Shown in pieces: positions 1 through 8,410 of a stretch of 64,000 nt of DNA; positions within the stretch are counted from its first letter, which is position 1, and each line of letters opens with the position of its first letter. The translations under genes and the position numbers were made by a program. Source of the DNA: an uncultured Propionibacterium sp. (GTDB lineage Bacteria; Actinomycetota; Actinomycetes; Propionibacteriales; Propionibacteriaceae); the NCBI GenBank assembly GCA_938036835.1, contig CALHWB010000018.1, positions 1-64,000 of the forward strand, given 5' to 3'. Under the pieces are notes generated by a model, which saw nothing but the letters and a program-made list of their open reading frames with translations, did not search any database and was not told the DNA's origin.

Positions 1-60
1 CTCGCCGAGGCCGGGCCCGCGGGCATCCGGGTATCGGCGGCCGCGCCGGCACCGATGCGC

Positions 61-999
61 TCAATCGATCAGGTTCTGCCGCTTCAACACCCCGAGATAC
101 TTCGGATCCTCGGTCTCGAATACCTGGGTTCCGTCGAGCATATAGGCCCGCAGCAGGGCATCCACCGACTCGTCGGTGACGCCGTGTTGATCGTAGAGGG
201 TCTGGCCAAGGCGCATCCAGATGAACGGATTGGTCAAGCCGCCGGAGCACAACAGGGCAAACCGCAAGGCGTTCTCGGCCTGGGGCAGCCTGCCCTGCGA
301 CCAGTAGTCGTCGCCCAGGGCGCCGTAGACCTGTACCGACAGGCCCGACTGTTCCTTCGGATCTGGGATCAGCTGCAGCGCCTCTAGCAGAAGCGGCTCG
401 GACTCGGCATAGCGGTCCTCGTCGTCGAGATCGTTTGCCCGGTCCACCAATTGCTGGATCTGGGCCTCTTCTGCCGCGCTGAGCTCGCGGGCCTTACCAG
501 AACCGCCGCTTGGGGATGGCAGCAGCGGATCGACGGGCAACTGGCTGCCCAGCCGGGCTTTCTGCTCCCGATAGAACTTCCAGTACTGCGGGTCGGACGA
601 TGAGAAGAAACGCTGCCCGGAATACCTGGCAACCGCATCGAAGAGTTGGTAGGCCAGATCGTGGTCGCCGGCGCGGTATTCCAGGCAGGCCTGCTGGAAG
701 TCCAGATTGGCCCGGGTGATGTCGGCCACATCGGAGCCATAGCTTTCCCTGGCCAGTTGCAGCCAGAGACGGGCCTCGGCCAACCGGTCGTTGGCGATGG
801 CATACTTCGTGGTGGTCAGGGCCAGGGCCTCCGAGAACTCCACCCGGGTGGCAGGCTCGGGAAGCGCCTGCCAGGCCTGCGCGGCGATCGCCAGGGCACG
901 GTCCGGCTCGCCGGCCTGCCAGGCATCGATCGAGGCCTGCCAGGCATCGTCGAGCGCCTTGCTCTGTTCCGGCGGGAGGGTGATACGCGTATTCGCCAT
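61..999 (-). CDS. TPR-like cytoplasmic protein of unknown function, last gene of the toxin locus
   Basis: A 312-residue protein with no signal peptide or membrane segment. It is rich in Ala, Leu, Gln and acidic residues and is built from helical pairs resembling tetratricopeptide repeats, for example around residues 30-60 (AIAAQAWQALPEPA), 105-130 and 190-250 (AESEPLLLEALQLIPDP, then a paired helix with ALGDDYWSQGRLPQAENAL). It starts 10 bases after the stop of the putative nuclease toxin gene on the same strand, so it is probably co-transcribed with it. Position suggests an immunity or partner protein, but TPR proteins are versatile and no immunity family is recognised. The TPR call is by eye. 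The role is inference only. Confidence 0.6.
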   Translation of the reverse strand: MANTRITLPPEQSKALDDAWQASIDAWQAGEPDRALAIAAQAWQALPEPATRVEFSEALALTTTKYAIANDRLAEARLWLQLARESYGSDVADITRANLDFQQACLEYRAGDHDLAYQLFDAVARYSGQRFFSSSDPQYWKFYREQKARLGSQLPVDPLLPSPSGGSGKARELSAAEEAQIQQLVDRANDLDDEDRYAESEPLLLEALQLIPDPKEQSGLSVQVYGALGDDYWSQGRLPQAENALRFALLCSGGLTNPFIWMRLGQTLYDQHGVTDESVDALLRAYMLDGTQVFETEDPKYLGVLKRQNLID

Positions 1000-1009
1000 G
1001 CGGGCCAGC

Positions 1010-1615
1010 CTACCTTGTCACCTTGAATCGCTGGCGCATCCGGTCGAGTAGCTGGTTAGCCTGTTCCCGGGTGAAACCAGCTCGTTCGAGATCCACCGGT
1101 GGCTGGTATCTGACCCCGCTGCCGCTCAGATCCCCGCCCTCCGACCGGTTCTGGACATGCCATTGGGGTTCGTAGTTGTCCAGGTTTTCCATCCAGTTGC
1201 GCACCTCGGTTCCTGGGCCGCCATCGGCGGAGCGGTCCAGGAACCGTCCGTGATTGTTCCAATAGGTCACGGCATCGGTGGGCATGTGGGCCATGTCGAC
1301 CTCGTCCAGCGAGTGCCAAAGCCCATCTGTGCCCTTGATCTGGCGATCGGCGCCCGTGCCCTTGATTTGGTTTGGATGGTCGCGGGCGAAGCGATCCCAG
1401 AAGGCAGTGTTGCCGACGACGGCCGGGTCTTTAGCCCGGGGGTTGGGGCCCAGATACTGCTTGCGTGGTTTTCTGGGCTTCTTGTGATTGTGAGGTATAC
1501 CCTTTTCCAGCATAGTGTCGAGTTGCGAATCGGTGTAACCGAATAGCTCCCGCGCCAGCTTCTTGAATATGCCGCCATTGGCCATGTCGACGACTTCCTT
1601 GGGTAGCTTGGCCAT
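1010..1615 (-). CDS. Putative GH-E-like (HNH/ENDO VII superfamily) nuclease toxin, separate ORF
   Basis: 201 residues starting MAKLPKEVVDM. The ATG at 1615 lies one base after the TGA of the carrier gene (1617-1619). A longer in-frame ORF runs up to 1726 but would overlap the carrier. The centre is basic (HNHKKPRKPRK, about residues 40-50). The C-terminal part has WHSLDEVDMAHMP, then a conserved-looking YWNNHGRFL, NLDNYEPQW and NRSEGG pattern. This order (an xDxxH site, then NxxxY, then a terminal N/H motif) resembles the GH-E type of HNH/ENDO VII toxin domains known from bacterial polymorphic toxins. The nuclease call is by motif memory. It is normally fused to a secretion domain; here the carrier is a separate ORF just upstream. 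Confidence 0.55.
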   Translation of the reverse strand: MAKLPKEVVDMANGGIFKKLARELFGYTDSQLDTMLEKGIPHNHKKPRKPRKQYLGPNPRAKDPAVVGNTAFWDRFARDHPNQIKGTGADRQIKGTDGLWHSLDEVDMAHMPTDAVTYWNNHGRFLDRSADGGPGTEVRNWMENLDNYEPQWHVQNRSEGGDLSGSGVRYQPPVDLERAGFTREQANQLLDRMRQRFKVTR

Positions 1616-1616
1616 C

Positions 1617-2099
1617 TCAGCCACCCATGATCTGTTCGACGGCGATATTGATTGCGGCCTCGATGAGGCGTTTGGCCACCTCACGGGCCGCCAGCGCAGC
1701 GCCCGAGGCGAGCCCGGCGGTGGCAACGGCGCTGGCGATGGCGGCTGCCAGGGTGACCAACTGCGCGATCACTGCCAGCTTCAGCGTCACCACGATGCCC
1801 GCGACTATATTGCAGCCGATGCCGATGGCGTTGGCGCCCTTTCCGAAATTCGCCAGGTTCGCGATATTCGAATCGGGGCTATTCATGAAGTCGGCGAAGG
1901 CGTTTGCCCCCTCGCCGGAATTGTGGGCGGTGACGATGCCCACCGCGCTGCGGGCTTGGGCGGCCATGCCGGCCGCCTGGTTCGCCAGGCCATTCCACTG
2001 CTGGGCCCAGTCGAACAGCACCGATTCGTCGGTGGCCGGCCAGTCATAGCCGGCATATTCGAGTGCCTGGCGCAGCCAGCCGGGTAGTTGCATCCCCAT
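1617..2099 (-). CDS. CpnT-N/WXG100-like carrier protein of a type VII secretion effector
   Basis: 160 residues from ATG 2099, two bases after the stop of the WXG100-like gene. The N-terminus (PGWLRQALEYAGYDWPATDE, then a W-rich helix WAQQWNGLANQAAGMAAQAR) matches the usual start of actinobacterial T7SS effectors such as the N-terminal domain of CpnT, which pairs with ESX proteins for export. The second half (about 85-150) is hydrophobic and Ala-rich (GIVVTLKLAVIAQLVTLAAA), as in the helical pre-toxin region. The protein stops where a toxin domain would follow, and the toxin is encoded in the next ORF. Either the effector is a two-subunit complex or a frameshift split one protein. Confidence 0.6.
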   Translation of the reverse strand: MGMQLPGWLRQALEYAGYDWPATDESVLFDWAQQWNGLANQAAGMAAQARSAVGIVTAHNSGEGANAFADFMNSPDSNIANLANFGKGANAIGIGCNIVAGIVVTLKLAVIAQLVTLAAAIASAVATAGLASGAALAAREVAKRLIEAAINIAVEQIMGG

Positions 2100-2101
2100 G
2101 G

Positions 2102-2428
2102 TCAGACCTCCAGCCCCTTGGCCAGGGCCTCGTTTTCGGCCTCGGTATTCAAATAGTCCAGGCCGGTGGCACCGGTGGCCAGGGCCTCGTTCGCCAGCCC
2201 GTTCGAGATGCCGGTCACGGTCTGATTGACGGCTTCCAGCATGACCGGCAGGACGATGGCAAGTGCCGAATCGGCGAGCGTGCCGCCGTCGTTGCAGCCG
2301 CAGCCGGCCGGATCGCCGAGCGTACCGGACGCAGACTGCCATGCCTCCGCCAGCGCCTGGGCCTGGGCACCGAGCTGTTCGGCGGCCTGCTGCCAGGTCT
2401 GTGGATTGAATTGGATATCGCCGTTCAT
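2102..2428 (-). CDS. WXG100-like ESX family protein
   Basis: 108 residues of the size and helical character of WXG100/ESX proteins: an N-terminal helix containing WQQAAEQLGAQAQALAEAW, a turn with S-A-S-G in place of the strict WXG, a Gly/Cys-rich turn (GCGCNDGG, about residues 42-49), and a second long helix. It overlaps the upstream YbaB-like gene by four bases (ATGA), showing translational coupling. Small ESX proteins form helical hairpin partners that chaperone T7SS effectors, here presumably the CpnT-N-like protein encoded next. The two cysteines in the turn are unusual for the family. No ESX secretion machine genes are in the window. Confidence 0.6.
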   Translation of the reverse strand: MNGDIQFNPQTWQQAAEQLGAQAQALAEAWQSASGTLGDPAGCGCNDGGTLADSALAIVLPVMLEAVNQTVTGISNGLANEALATGATGLDYLNTEAENEALAKGLEV

Positions 2429-2919
2429 CCCTCATACCTCAGGGGTGCCGTGACCCGATGCATGTCGTTCAGATAGGCACGATGGATATCGCCCTGTAGC
2501 TCCGAGACATTGCGCACCAGATCGCCAAAGCTGGAGTTCAGCGCGGTGAGCTGGGCCAGGGCGGCATCGTTTGCCCGGGTGATTGCGTCATTGGTGGCCT
2601 CGATCAGCGCCTTGATTAGCCGATGGGTCGGCTGATCGCGTAGCCAGGCATCGTCTATCTCGATGCGGGTCACCTGCGAGTCGCTCATGGCGACCACCAC
2701 GTGCCCGTCGGCGGCCGTGCCCTCGACCAGTACCGGTTCCGCCGGCTTGGGAACATCGTCGGGTGTCAATTCGGTGGCCTTTCTGGTCAGTTCGCCCAAC
2801 CGGCCGAAAACGTCGGGCAACCGGTCGGTCCGGTTGCCCGATCTGGGCAACCCCATCCGGTCCAGGAGCCGTTCGTCATTCCCGGCAGGATCGAAGTCGA
2901 AGTCTGGATGGACTGGCAC
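2425..2919 (-). CDS. YbaB/EbfC-like protein, first gene of the T7SS effector operon
   Basis: 164 residues. The central part (about 55-140) has the alternation typical of YbaB/EbfC nucleoid-associated folds: VEGTAADGHVVVAMSD, then VTRIEIDDAWL, then long helices with IKALIEATNDAITRANDAAL. In mycobacteria and relatives such YbaB-like proteins (EspH/EspL type) sit beside ESX effectors and may act as chaperones rather than DNA-binding proteins. The annotated start is a GTG at 2919 with no evident Shine-Dalgarno; an internal ATG at 2856 is an alternative. It overlaps the following WXG100-like gene by 4 bases. Confidence 0.6.
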   Translation of the reverse strand: MPVHPDFDFDPAGNDERLLDRMGLPRSGNRTDRLPDVFGRLGELTRKATELTPDDVPKPAEPVLVEGTAADGHVVVAMSDSQVTRIEIDDAWLRDQPTHRLIKALIEATNDAITRANDAALAQLTALNSSFGDLVRNVSELQGDIHRAYLNDMHRVTAPLRYEG

Positions 2920-2951
2920 GGTTAAAGGCTAAGGGTTCCCGGGGCCACGCC

Positions 2952-4865
2952 CTACAGCCTGACCGGATACTGCGGATGCGGCACATCGGGGACGATGCGT
3001 CCGGTGACGAAAATGTCATGCCACAGCATGAACACCAGCAGGGTCCAGACCTGACGGGAGTTGTCGGCCTCGCCGCGGCGGTGGGCGTCCAACAGTCCGA
3101 GGGCGGCCCCCGGATCGATGTATTCGGTGGTCTCGGCGCTCTCGACGATCTCCCGGGCCCACCGATAGCCGTAGTCGTCGCGCAGATAAATCCGGATCGG
3201 CACCGGGAAACCCAGCTTGCGGCGGTTCAGCACATGGCCGGGCACCACCCTGGCCAGCGCCTGCCGCAGGGCCACCTTGGACTGGTTCCGGGTGATCTTC
3301 TGGTCGATCGGGATTCGCCGGGCGACCTCGAAGACCTCCTTGTCTAGGAAGGGTACGCGCAACTCCAGGGAATTGGCCATGGTCATCCGGTCGGCCTTGA
3401 CCAGGATATCGCCCCGCAACCAGGTGAACAGATCGATGTGCTGCATTCGGGCGACCGGGTCCCAACCGGCCGACAGCTCGTAGACCGGATCGGTCACATC
3501 GCGCCAGGAGACGGTCGGGTCATGCCGGGTGAGCACCTTGCGCACTTGAGCCTCGGGGAAGTTGCGGGCATTGCCGTAGTAGCGCTCCTCAAGATCCAGC
3601 GAGCCACGTTCCAGCAGGCTCTTGCCCCGCACCCCCTCCGGCAGGGCACGGCTGACCGCGGCCAGTCCCCGGCGCAAGGGGTTCGGCAATGCGGTGATCG
3701 GGCGCAGGCTCAGCGGTTCGCGGTAGATGTTGTAGCCGCCGAACAGCTCGTCGGCGCCCTCCCCGGAAAGCACCACCTTGACGTGCTCGCGGGCCGCCCG
3801 GGCCACGAAGTAGAGCGGCACCAGCGCCGGGTCGGCGACCGGATCGTCCAGATACCAGACGATCAACGGCAGGGTCTGGCACAGCTCCTCCTCGCTGACC
3901 GTCCTGACATGATGGGCCACGCCGATCGCCTGGGCCGACTCGGCGGCCACATCCACCTCGGAATAGCCTTCGCGCTCGAAACCGGTGGTGAAGGTCAACA
4001 GGCTGGGATTGTGGCGTTTGGCCAGCGCCGCGATGGCGGTGGAATCGATCCCGCCCGACAGGAAGGACCCCACGGTCACGTCGGCGCGCATGTGCTTGGC
4101 CACCGAATCGTCCAGCACCTCGAGGATCTGCTCGTGCAATTCCCCGGCCGCCGCGCTGCCGCGTACCGGGGCCGCGGCAAACCGCGGCCGGAAATAGCGG
4201 TGGAAATCGAGCCGGCCGTCCCGGATCGTGAACGAGGTGCCCGATTCCACCCGGCGCAGGTTGGCATCCGCCGATTCCGGTTCGGGCACGTACTGCAACA
4301 CCAGGTAGTGCTGCAGGGCCGTGGCGTCGACCCGGGCGGCGCCGGAAAGCGCCCGCAGGCTCTTGGCCTCGGACGCGAAGGCGAATCCGTCGGCCAGTTC
4401 GGCCAGGTACAGCGGCTTGATGCCGAACCAGTCCCGGGCGCCGAACAGCACCCGCTCCTGGGCATCCCAGATGACGAAGGCGAACATGCCGCGCAACTGC
4501 CTTACCCAATCGGCGCCGTGATGGTGATAGCCCACCACGATGGCCTCGCCGTCCCCGCCGGTGCGGAATTCGGCGTGCTCATCGGCGGCCAGCCGGGCCC
4601 GCAACTCGACATAGTTGTAGATCTCGCCGTTGAAGACCATCGTGTAGCGGTCCGGGTTTTCCGGTGGGCCCCAGTGCAACGGCTGGTTGGACGATTCGAT
4701 GTCGATGATGCTCAGCCGGTTGAATCCGAAGCAAACCCGGTCATCCGACCAGACCGCGGTGTCGTCGGGCCCCCGATGGCGTGCGCAGGCCATGCCCTCG
4801 GTGACCTGCCGTATCCGTTGTGGATCGAGCGTCCCGGCCGAGACGAAGCCCATCAATCCGCACAT
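2952..4865 (-). CDS. asnB: Asparagine synthase (glutamine-hydrolysing)
   Basis: 637 residues. ATP-dependent amidation of aspartate to asparagine with glutamine as nitrogen donor. The start is the ATG at 4865, because this puts the catalytic N-terminal Cys at position 2 (MCGLMGF) of the class II glutamine amidotransferase domain and leaves an AGGGA Shine-Dalgarno upstream; the longer ORF to 4979 would bury that Cys. The glutaminase domain shows RHRGPDD, FNGEIYNY and the G-D-G-E motif. The synthetase domain has the PP-loop SGGIDSTAIAAL near residues 269-280 and a LSGEGADELFGGY motif. Length fits actinobacterial AsnB. It is divergent from the transcarboxylase operon. Confidence 0.95.
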   Translation of the reverse strand: MCGLMGFVSAGTLDPQRIRQVTEGMACARHRGPDDTAVWSDDRVCFGFNRLSIIDIESSNQPLHWGPPENPDRYTMVFNGEIYNYVELRARLAADEHAEFRTGGDGEAIVVGYHHHGADWVRQLRGMFAFVIWDAQERVLFGARDWFGIKPLYLAELADGFAFASEAKSLRALSGAARVDATALQHYLVLQYVPEPESADANLRRVESGTSFTIRDGRLDFHRYFRPRFAAAPVRGSAAAGELHEQILEVLDDSVAKHMRADVTVGSFLSGGIDSTAIAALAKRHNPSLLTFTTGFEREGYSEVDVAAESAQAIGVAHHVRTVSEEELCQTLPLIVWYLDDPVADPALVPLYFVARAAREHVKVVLSGEGADELFGGYNIYREPLSLRPITALPNPLRRGLAAVSRALPEGVRGKSLLERGSLDLEERYYGNARNFPEAQVRKVLTRHDPTVSWRDVTDPVYELSAGWDPVARMQHIDLFTWLRGDILVKADRMTMANSLELRVPFLDKEVFEVARRIPIDQKITRNQSKVALRQALARVVPGHVLNRRKLGFPVPIRIYLRDDYGYRWAREIVESAETTEYIDPGAALGLLDAHRRGEADNSRQVWTLLVFMLWHDIFVTGRIVPDVPHPQYPVRL

Positions 4866-4994
4866 GTTCCCTGGCTCACCATCCTGACGGTCTACCGCGC
4901 TGTTCCAGATGACAGTATGGCCGAAGAGCATCCAACCAGCATCAATACCCACCCCGCTGCCCGCGACCGGGAATGACATGGTTCAATCGGTTCC

Positions 4995-6503
4995 ATGAGT
5001 CCGCGACACATTGAGGTTTCCGAACCCCGCAAGGTGGGTATCACCGAGCTGGTGCTGCGGGACGCCCATCAGAGCTTGATGGCGACCCGCATGGCCATGG
5101 AAGACATGGTGGATGCTTGCGCAGACATCGATGCGGCTGGTTTCTGGTCGGTCGAATGCTGGGGCGGGGCCACCTACGACAGCTGTATCCGTTTCCTTAA
5201 CGAAGACCCGTGGCAGCGGCTGCGTACCTTCCGCGAGCTGATGCCCAACACCCGGCTGCAGATGCTGCTGCGTGGGCAGAACCTGCTCGGCTACCGGCAC
5301 TACAACGACGAGGTCGTCGATCGGTTCGTCGGCAAGTCGGCCGAGAACGGTATGGACGTCTTCCGGGTCTTCGACGCGATGAACGATCCGCGCAACCTGC
5401 AGCATGCGATGGCTGCGGTAAAGAAGGCCGGCAAGCATGCCCAGGGCACCATCTGCTACACGATCTCCCCGGTGCACACCGTCGAAGGCTATGTGAAGCT
5501 GGCCGGCCAGCTACTCGACATGGGCGCCGACTCGATCGCGTTGAAGGACATGGCCGCGCTGCTCAAGCCGCAACCCGCCTATGACATAGTCAAGGGCATC
5601 AAGGACGCCTACGGCGATGTGCAGATCAATGTGCACTGCCACTCCACGACCGGGGTCACCCAGGTGGCACTCATGAAGGCCATCGAGGCCGGTGCCGATG
5701 TGGTCGATTCCGCCATCAGCACGATGTCGCTCGGCCCGGGCCACAATCCGACCGAGTCGGTCATCGAGATGCTGGAGGGCACCGGCTACACCACCGATGT
5801 AGACATGCCTCGCCTGCTGGCGATCCGGGACCACTTCAAGAAGATTCGTCCCAAGTACGCCGAGTTCGAATCCAAGACGCTGGTTGACACCAAGATATTC
5901 AGCTCCCAGATCCCCGGGGGCATGCTCAGCAATATGGAATCCCAGTTGCGCGCCCAGGGCGCCGAGGACCGCATCGACGAGGTGATGCGCATGGTCCCGG
6001 TCTGCCGCAAGGACGCCGGCTACCCGCCGCTGGTCACCCCATCCTCCCAGATCGTCGGCACCCAGGCGGTATTCAACGTGCTGATGGGCGATTACAAGGT
6101 GATGACCGGTGAGTTCGCCGACATGATGCTCGGCTACTACGGTGCCTCGCCCGCCGAACGCAACCCCGAGGTGATCGAGCAGGCCGCGGCCCAGGCGAAG
6201 AAGGACCCCATCACCCAGCGGCCAGCCGATCTGCTGGCACCCGAATGGGACTCCCTGGTCAGCCAGGCCTCCGAACTCAAGGGCTTCGACGGCTCCGAGG
6301 AGGACGTGCTCACCTATGCGATGTTCCCGGGTGTGGCGCCCGGCTTCTTCGAGACCCGCGGGCAGGGCCCGAAGTCGGTGGCCAAGACGGAGGCCCAGTT
6401 GAAGGCCGCCGCCGAGGGCAAGTCCACCGCGCTATCCGGCCCGGTCACCTACAACGTCTCGATCAACGGCAAGACCTCCACCGTCGCCGTCGAGCCGGCC
6501 TGA
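4995..6503 (+). CDS. Methylmalonyl-CoA carboxytransferase 5S subunit (oxaloacetate/pyruvate half)
   Basis: 502 residues. The 5S subunit carries out the pyruvate-oxaloacetate half reaction of transcarboxylase, taking carboxyl from the biotin of the 1.3S subunit. The TIM-barrel carboxyltransferase domain shows the metal/active-site set: RDAHQSL (Asp23), the Lys that becomes carbamylated in LKDMAA (Lys184) and VHCHSTTG (His214 and His216). A C-terminal PYC/OADA domain follows (from about 310). First gene of a tight operon, with 13 bases to the 12S gene. The AUG at 4995 has only a weak Shine-Dalgarno. Transcarboxylase of this composition is characteristic of propionibacteria, where it links methylmalonyl-CoA to oxaloacetate formation. 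Confidence 0.95.
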   Translation: MSPRHIEVSEPRKVGITELVLRDAHQSLMATRMAMEDMVDACADIDAAGFWSVECWGGATYDSCIRFLNEDPWQRLRTFRELMPNTRLQMLLRGQNLLGYRHYNDEVVDRFVGKSAENGMDVFRVFDAMNDPRNLQHAMAAVKKAGKHAQGTICYTISPVHTVEGYVKLAGQLLDMGADSIALKDMAALLKPQPAYDIVKGIKDAYGDVQINVHCHSTTGVTQVALMKAIEAGADVVDSAISTMSLGPGHNPTESVIEMLEGTGYTTDVDMPRLLAIRDHFKKIRPKYAEFESKTLVDTKIFSSQIPGGMLSNMESQLRAQGAEDRIDEVMRMVPVCRKDAGYPPLVTPSSQIVGTQAVFNVLMGDYKVMTGEFADMMLGYYGASPAERNPEVIEQAAAQAKKDPITQRPADLLAPEWDSLVSQASELKGFDGSEEDVLTYAMFPGVAPGFFETRGQGPKSVAKTEAQLKAAAEGKSTALSGPVTYNVSINGKTSTVAVEPA

Positions 6504-6516
6504 GGAGGCGGACCAA

Positions 6517-8073
6517 ATGGCCAAGACGCACACCATGGAAGAACGCCTGACCCAGCTGAACTCGGAGCGGGCTCGCGTTCAGGCCGGGGGCGGCGAGGGG
6601 CGCATCGCCAAGCAGCACGAGAAGGGCAAGATGACCGCCCGGGAGCGGATCGATGCCTTTGTCGACCCGGAGACCTTCATCGAAACCGGGGCTTTCCGCC
6701 GCAACCGCACCACGGCCTTCGGGATGGACCAGGCCGACATGCCGGCCGACGGCGTGGTCACCGGCCACGCCTCGGTGATGGGCCGCCCGGTCTACTTGGC
6801 AAGCCAGGACTTCACGGTAGTGGGCGGCTCCGCGGGCGAGACGCACAACATCAAGGTCACCGAGACGATGGAGAATGCGTTGATGAACGGCGCCCCGTTC
6901 GTCTTCATCAACGACTCCGGTGGCGCGCGCGTCCAAGAGGGCATCGACTCGCTTTCGGGCTATGGCAAGGTTTTCTTCGCCAATGTGAAGCTGTCGGGTG
7001 TGGTGCCGCAGATCTCGATCATTGCCGGCCCCTGCGCCGGTGGCGCGGTCTACAGCCCCGCGCTGACCGACTTCATCATCCAGACCCGCAAGGCCCACAT
7101 GTTCATCACCGGCCCGGATGTCATCAAGCAGGTCACCGGCGAAGAGGTCACCCAGGATGCCTTGGGCGGTGCGGACGCGCATCAGGGCATCTCCGGGGTG
7201 ATCGACTTCGTCGCCGACGATGACGCCCAGGCGCTGCTGATCGCCCAGAAGATCCTCAGCTTCCTGCCGCAGAACAACGCCGAGGAACCCCCGGTGCTGT
7301 TCCCGGACGACAACGTGGAACTGAACCCGGTGCTGCGCGATATCGTGCCGGTCGAGGGCAACAGGGGCTACGACGTGCGCGATGTCATCGCCGAACTGGT
7401 CGATCACCGCGACTTCCTTGAGGTCAAAGCCGGCTATGCGACCAACATCGTCACCGGTTTCGGACGAATCAACGGCCACCCGGTCGGTTTCATCGCCAAC
7501 CAGCCCAAGTCGATGTCGGGTGTGCTCGACATCAACGCCTCCGACAAGGGTGCCCGGTTCATCCGGATCTGCGATGCCTACAACATTCCGGTGATCAACC
7601 TGGTCGATGTGCCAGGTTTCCTGCCCGGTGTGGCCCAGGAACATGGCGGCATCATCCGGCATGGCGCCAAGATGCTGTTCGCCTACTCGGCGGCTACCGT
7701 GCCGAAGATCACCGTGGTGCTCCGCAAGGCCTATGGCGGTTCCTATCTGGCGATGTGTTCCAAGGAACTCGGTGCCGACAAGGTATTCGCTTGGCCCAGC
7801 GCGGAGATCGCGGTCATGGGCGCCGACGGCGCCGCCGCAGTGGTGTTCCGCAAGGAGATCGCCAACGCCGCAGATCCGGCGGCCAAGCGGGAAGAGGTCG
7901 TGGAGGCCTATCGGGAGGAGTTCGCCACCCCGTTCGCTTCGGCGGCCCACGGCTATGTCGACGACATCATAGACCCGGCCGACACCCGCCGGCAGATCGC
8001 CGCCGCCCTGGCCCTGGCGGCCAACAAGCGGGTCCAGCGGCCACCCAAGAAGCACGGCGTGTTCCCGGTCTGA
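6517..8073 (+). CDS. Methylmalonyl-CoA carboxytransferase 12S subunit
   Basis: 518 residues of the acyl-CoA carboxyltransferase (crotonase-fold) family, often labelled mmdA. It transfers the carboxyl group between methylmalonyl-CoA/propionyl-CoA and the biotin of the 1.3S subunit. The first half has GGSAGETHNIKV and the oxyanion-hole stretch INDSGGARVQEG (about residues 130-141), then GPCAGGAVYSPAL. The second half repeats the fold with VDVPGFLPG, AKMLFAYS and KAYGGSYLAM. A strong Shine-Dalgarno (GAGGAGG) stands 7-8 bases before the ATG. Translationally close to the 5S gene upstream and to the small fourth gene downstream. Confidence 0.96.
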   Translation: MAKTHTMEERLTQLNSERARVQAGGGEGRIAKQHEKGKMTARERIDAFVDPETFIETGAFRRNRTTAFGMDQADMPADGVVTGHASVMGRPVYLASQDFTVVGGSAGETHNIKVTETMENALMNGAPFVFINDSGGARVQEGIDSLSGYGKVFFANVKLSGVVPQISIIAGPCAGGAVYSPALTDFIIQTRKAHMFITGPDVIKQVTGEEVTQDALGGADAHQGISGVIDFVADDDAQALLIAQKILSFLPQNNAEEPPVLFPDDNVELNPVLRDIVPVEGNRGYDVRDVIAELVDHRDFLEVKAGYATNIVTGFGRINGHPVGFIANQPKSMSGVLDINASDKGARFIRICDAYNIPVINLVDVPGFLPGVAQEHGGIIRHGAKMLFAYSAATVPKITVVLRKAYGGSYLAMCSKELGADKVFAWPSAEIAVMGADGAAAVVFRKEIANAADPAAKREEVVEAYREEFATPFASAAHGYVDDIIDPADTRRQIAAALALAANKRVQRPPKKHGVFPV

Positions 8074-8088
8074 GCACTGGAGAAAGTG

Positions 8089-8370
8089 ATGAAGCAGAAC
8101 AACGAACTGAGTCTCGAAGAACTGGCGGGTCTCGTCCAGCGGCTACAGGCCCGGGTGGACAACCTGGAAGCCCGGCTGACCGAGTTGCGCGACACTCGTC
8201 CGGTGCCCGAGGAGGATCTGATGGCGATCGCCGCTGCGGCATCCGCCTATCTGGGCTACAAGGGCAAGGTGCGGGCCGTCAGCTACGCCAACCGTACCGG
8301 CTGGAGTGCGGCCGGGCGTCGCGGGCGGACCGCGAACGGGGTTCGGGGCAGCATGCCCGGGATCCACTGA
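8089..8370 (+). CDS. Small accessory protein of the transcarboxylase operon
   Basis: 93 residues. The ATG at 8089 is preferred over the GTG at 8086 because the GGAGAAA Shine-Dalgarno is then correctly spaced. The first 40 residues form a likely coiled coil (LEELAGLVQRLQARVDNLEARLTEL). The middle (DLMAIAAAASAYLGYKGKVRAV) resembles the small delta/epsilon-type or OadG-like accessory ORFs that sit between the carboxytransferase and biotin-carrier genes of decarboxylase and transcarboxylase operons. The C-terminus is basic. It lies between the 12S and 1.3S genes. Its role is unknown, possibly assembly or tethering of the complex. Confidence 0.75.
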   Translation: MKQNNELSLEELAGLVQRLQARVDNLEARLTELRDTRPVPEEDLMAIAAAASAYLGYKGKVRAVSYANRTGWSAAGRRGRTANGVRGSMPGIH

Positions 8371-8410
8371 TTCGGTGCCACTGGTTGATTGAACTGAAAG
8401 AGGAATGACA

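Noticed and set aside
1..60. Coding 3' end of a neighbouring gene at the left window edge
   Set aside because: All three plus-strand frames read through without a recognisable protein segment, so nothing can be supported.
3438..4976. 512-codon open frame on the plus strand antisense to asnB
   Set aside because: Arises from codon bias of the high-GC asnB gene; its product has no domains and asnB has all catalytic motifs.
6463..8055. 530-codon open frame antisense to the 12S gene
   Set aside because: Mirror frame of a strongly biased coding region; low complexity and no family match.
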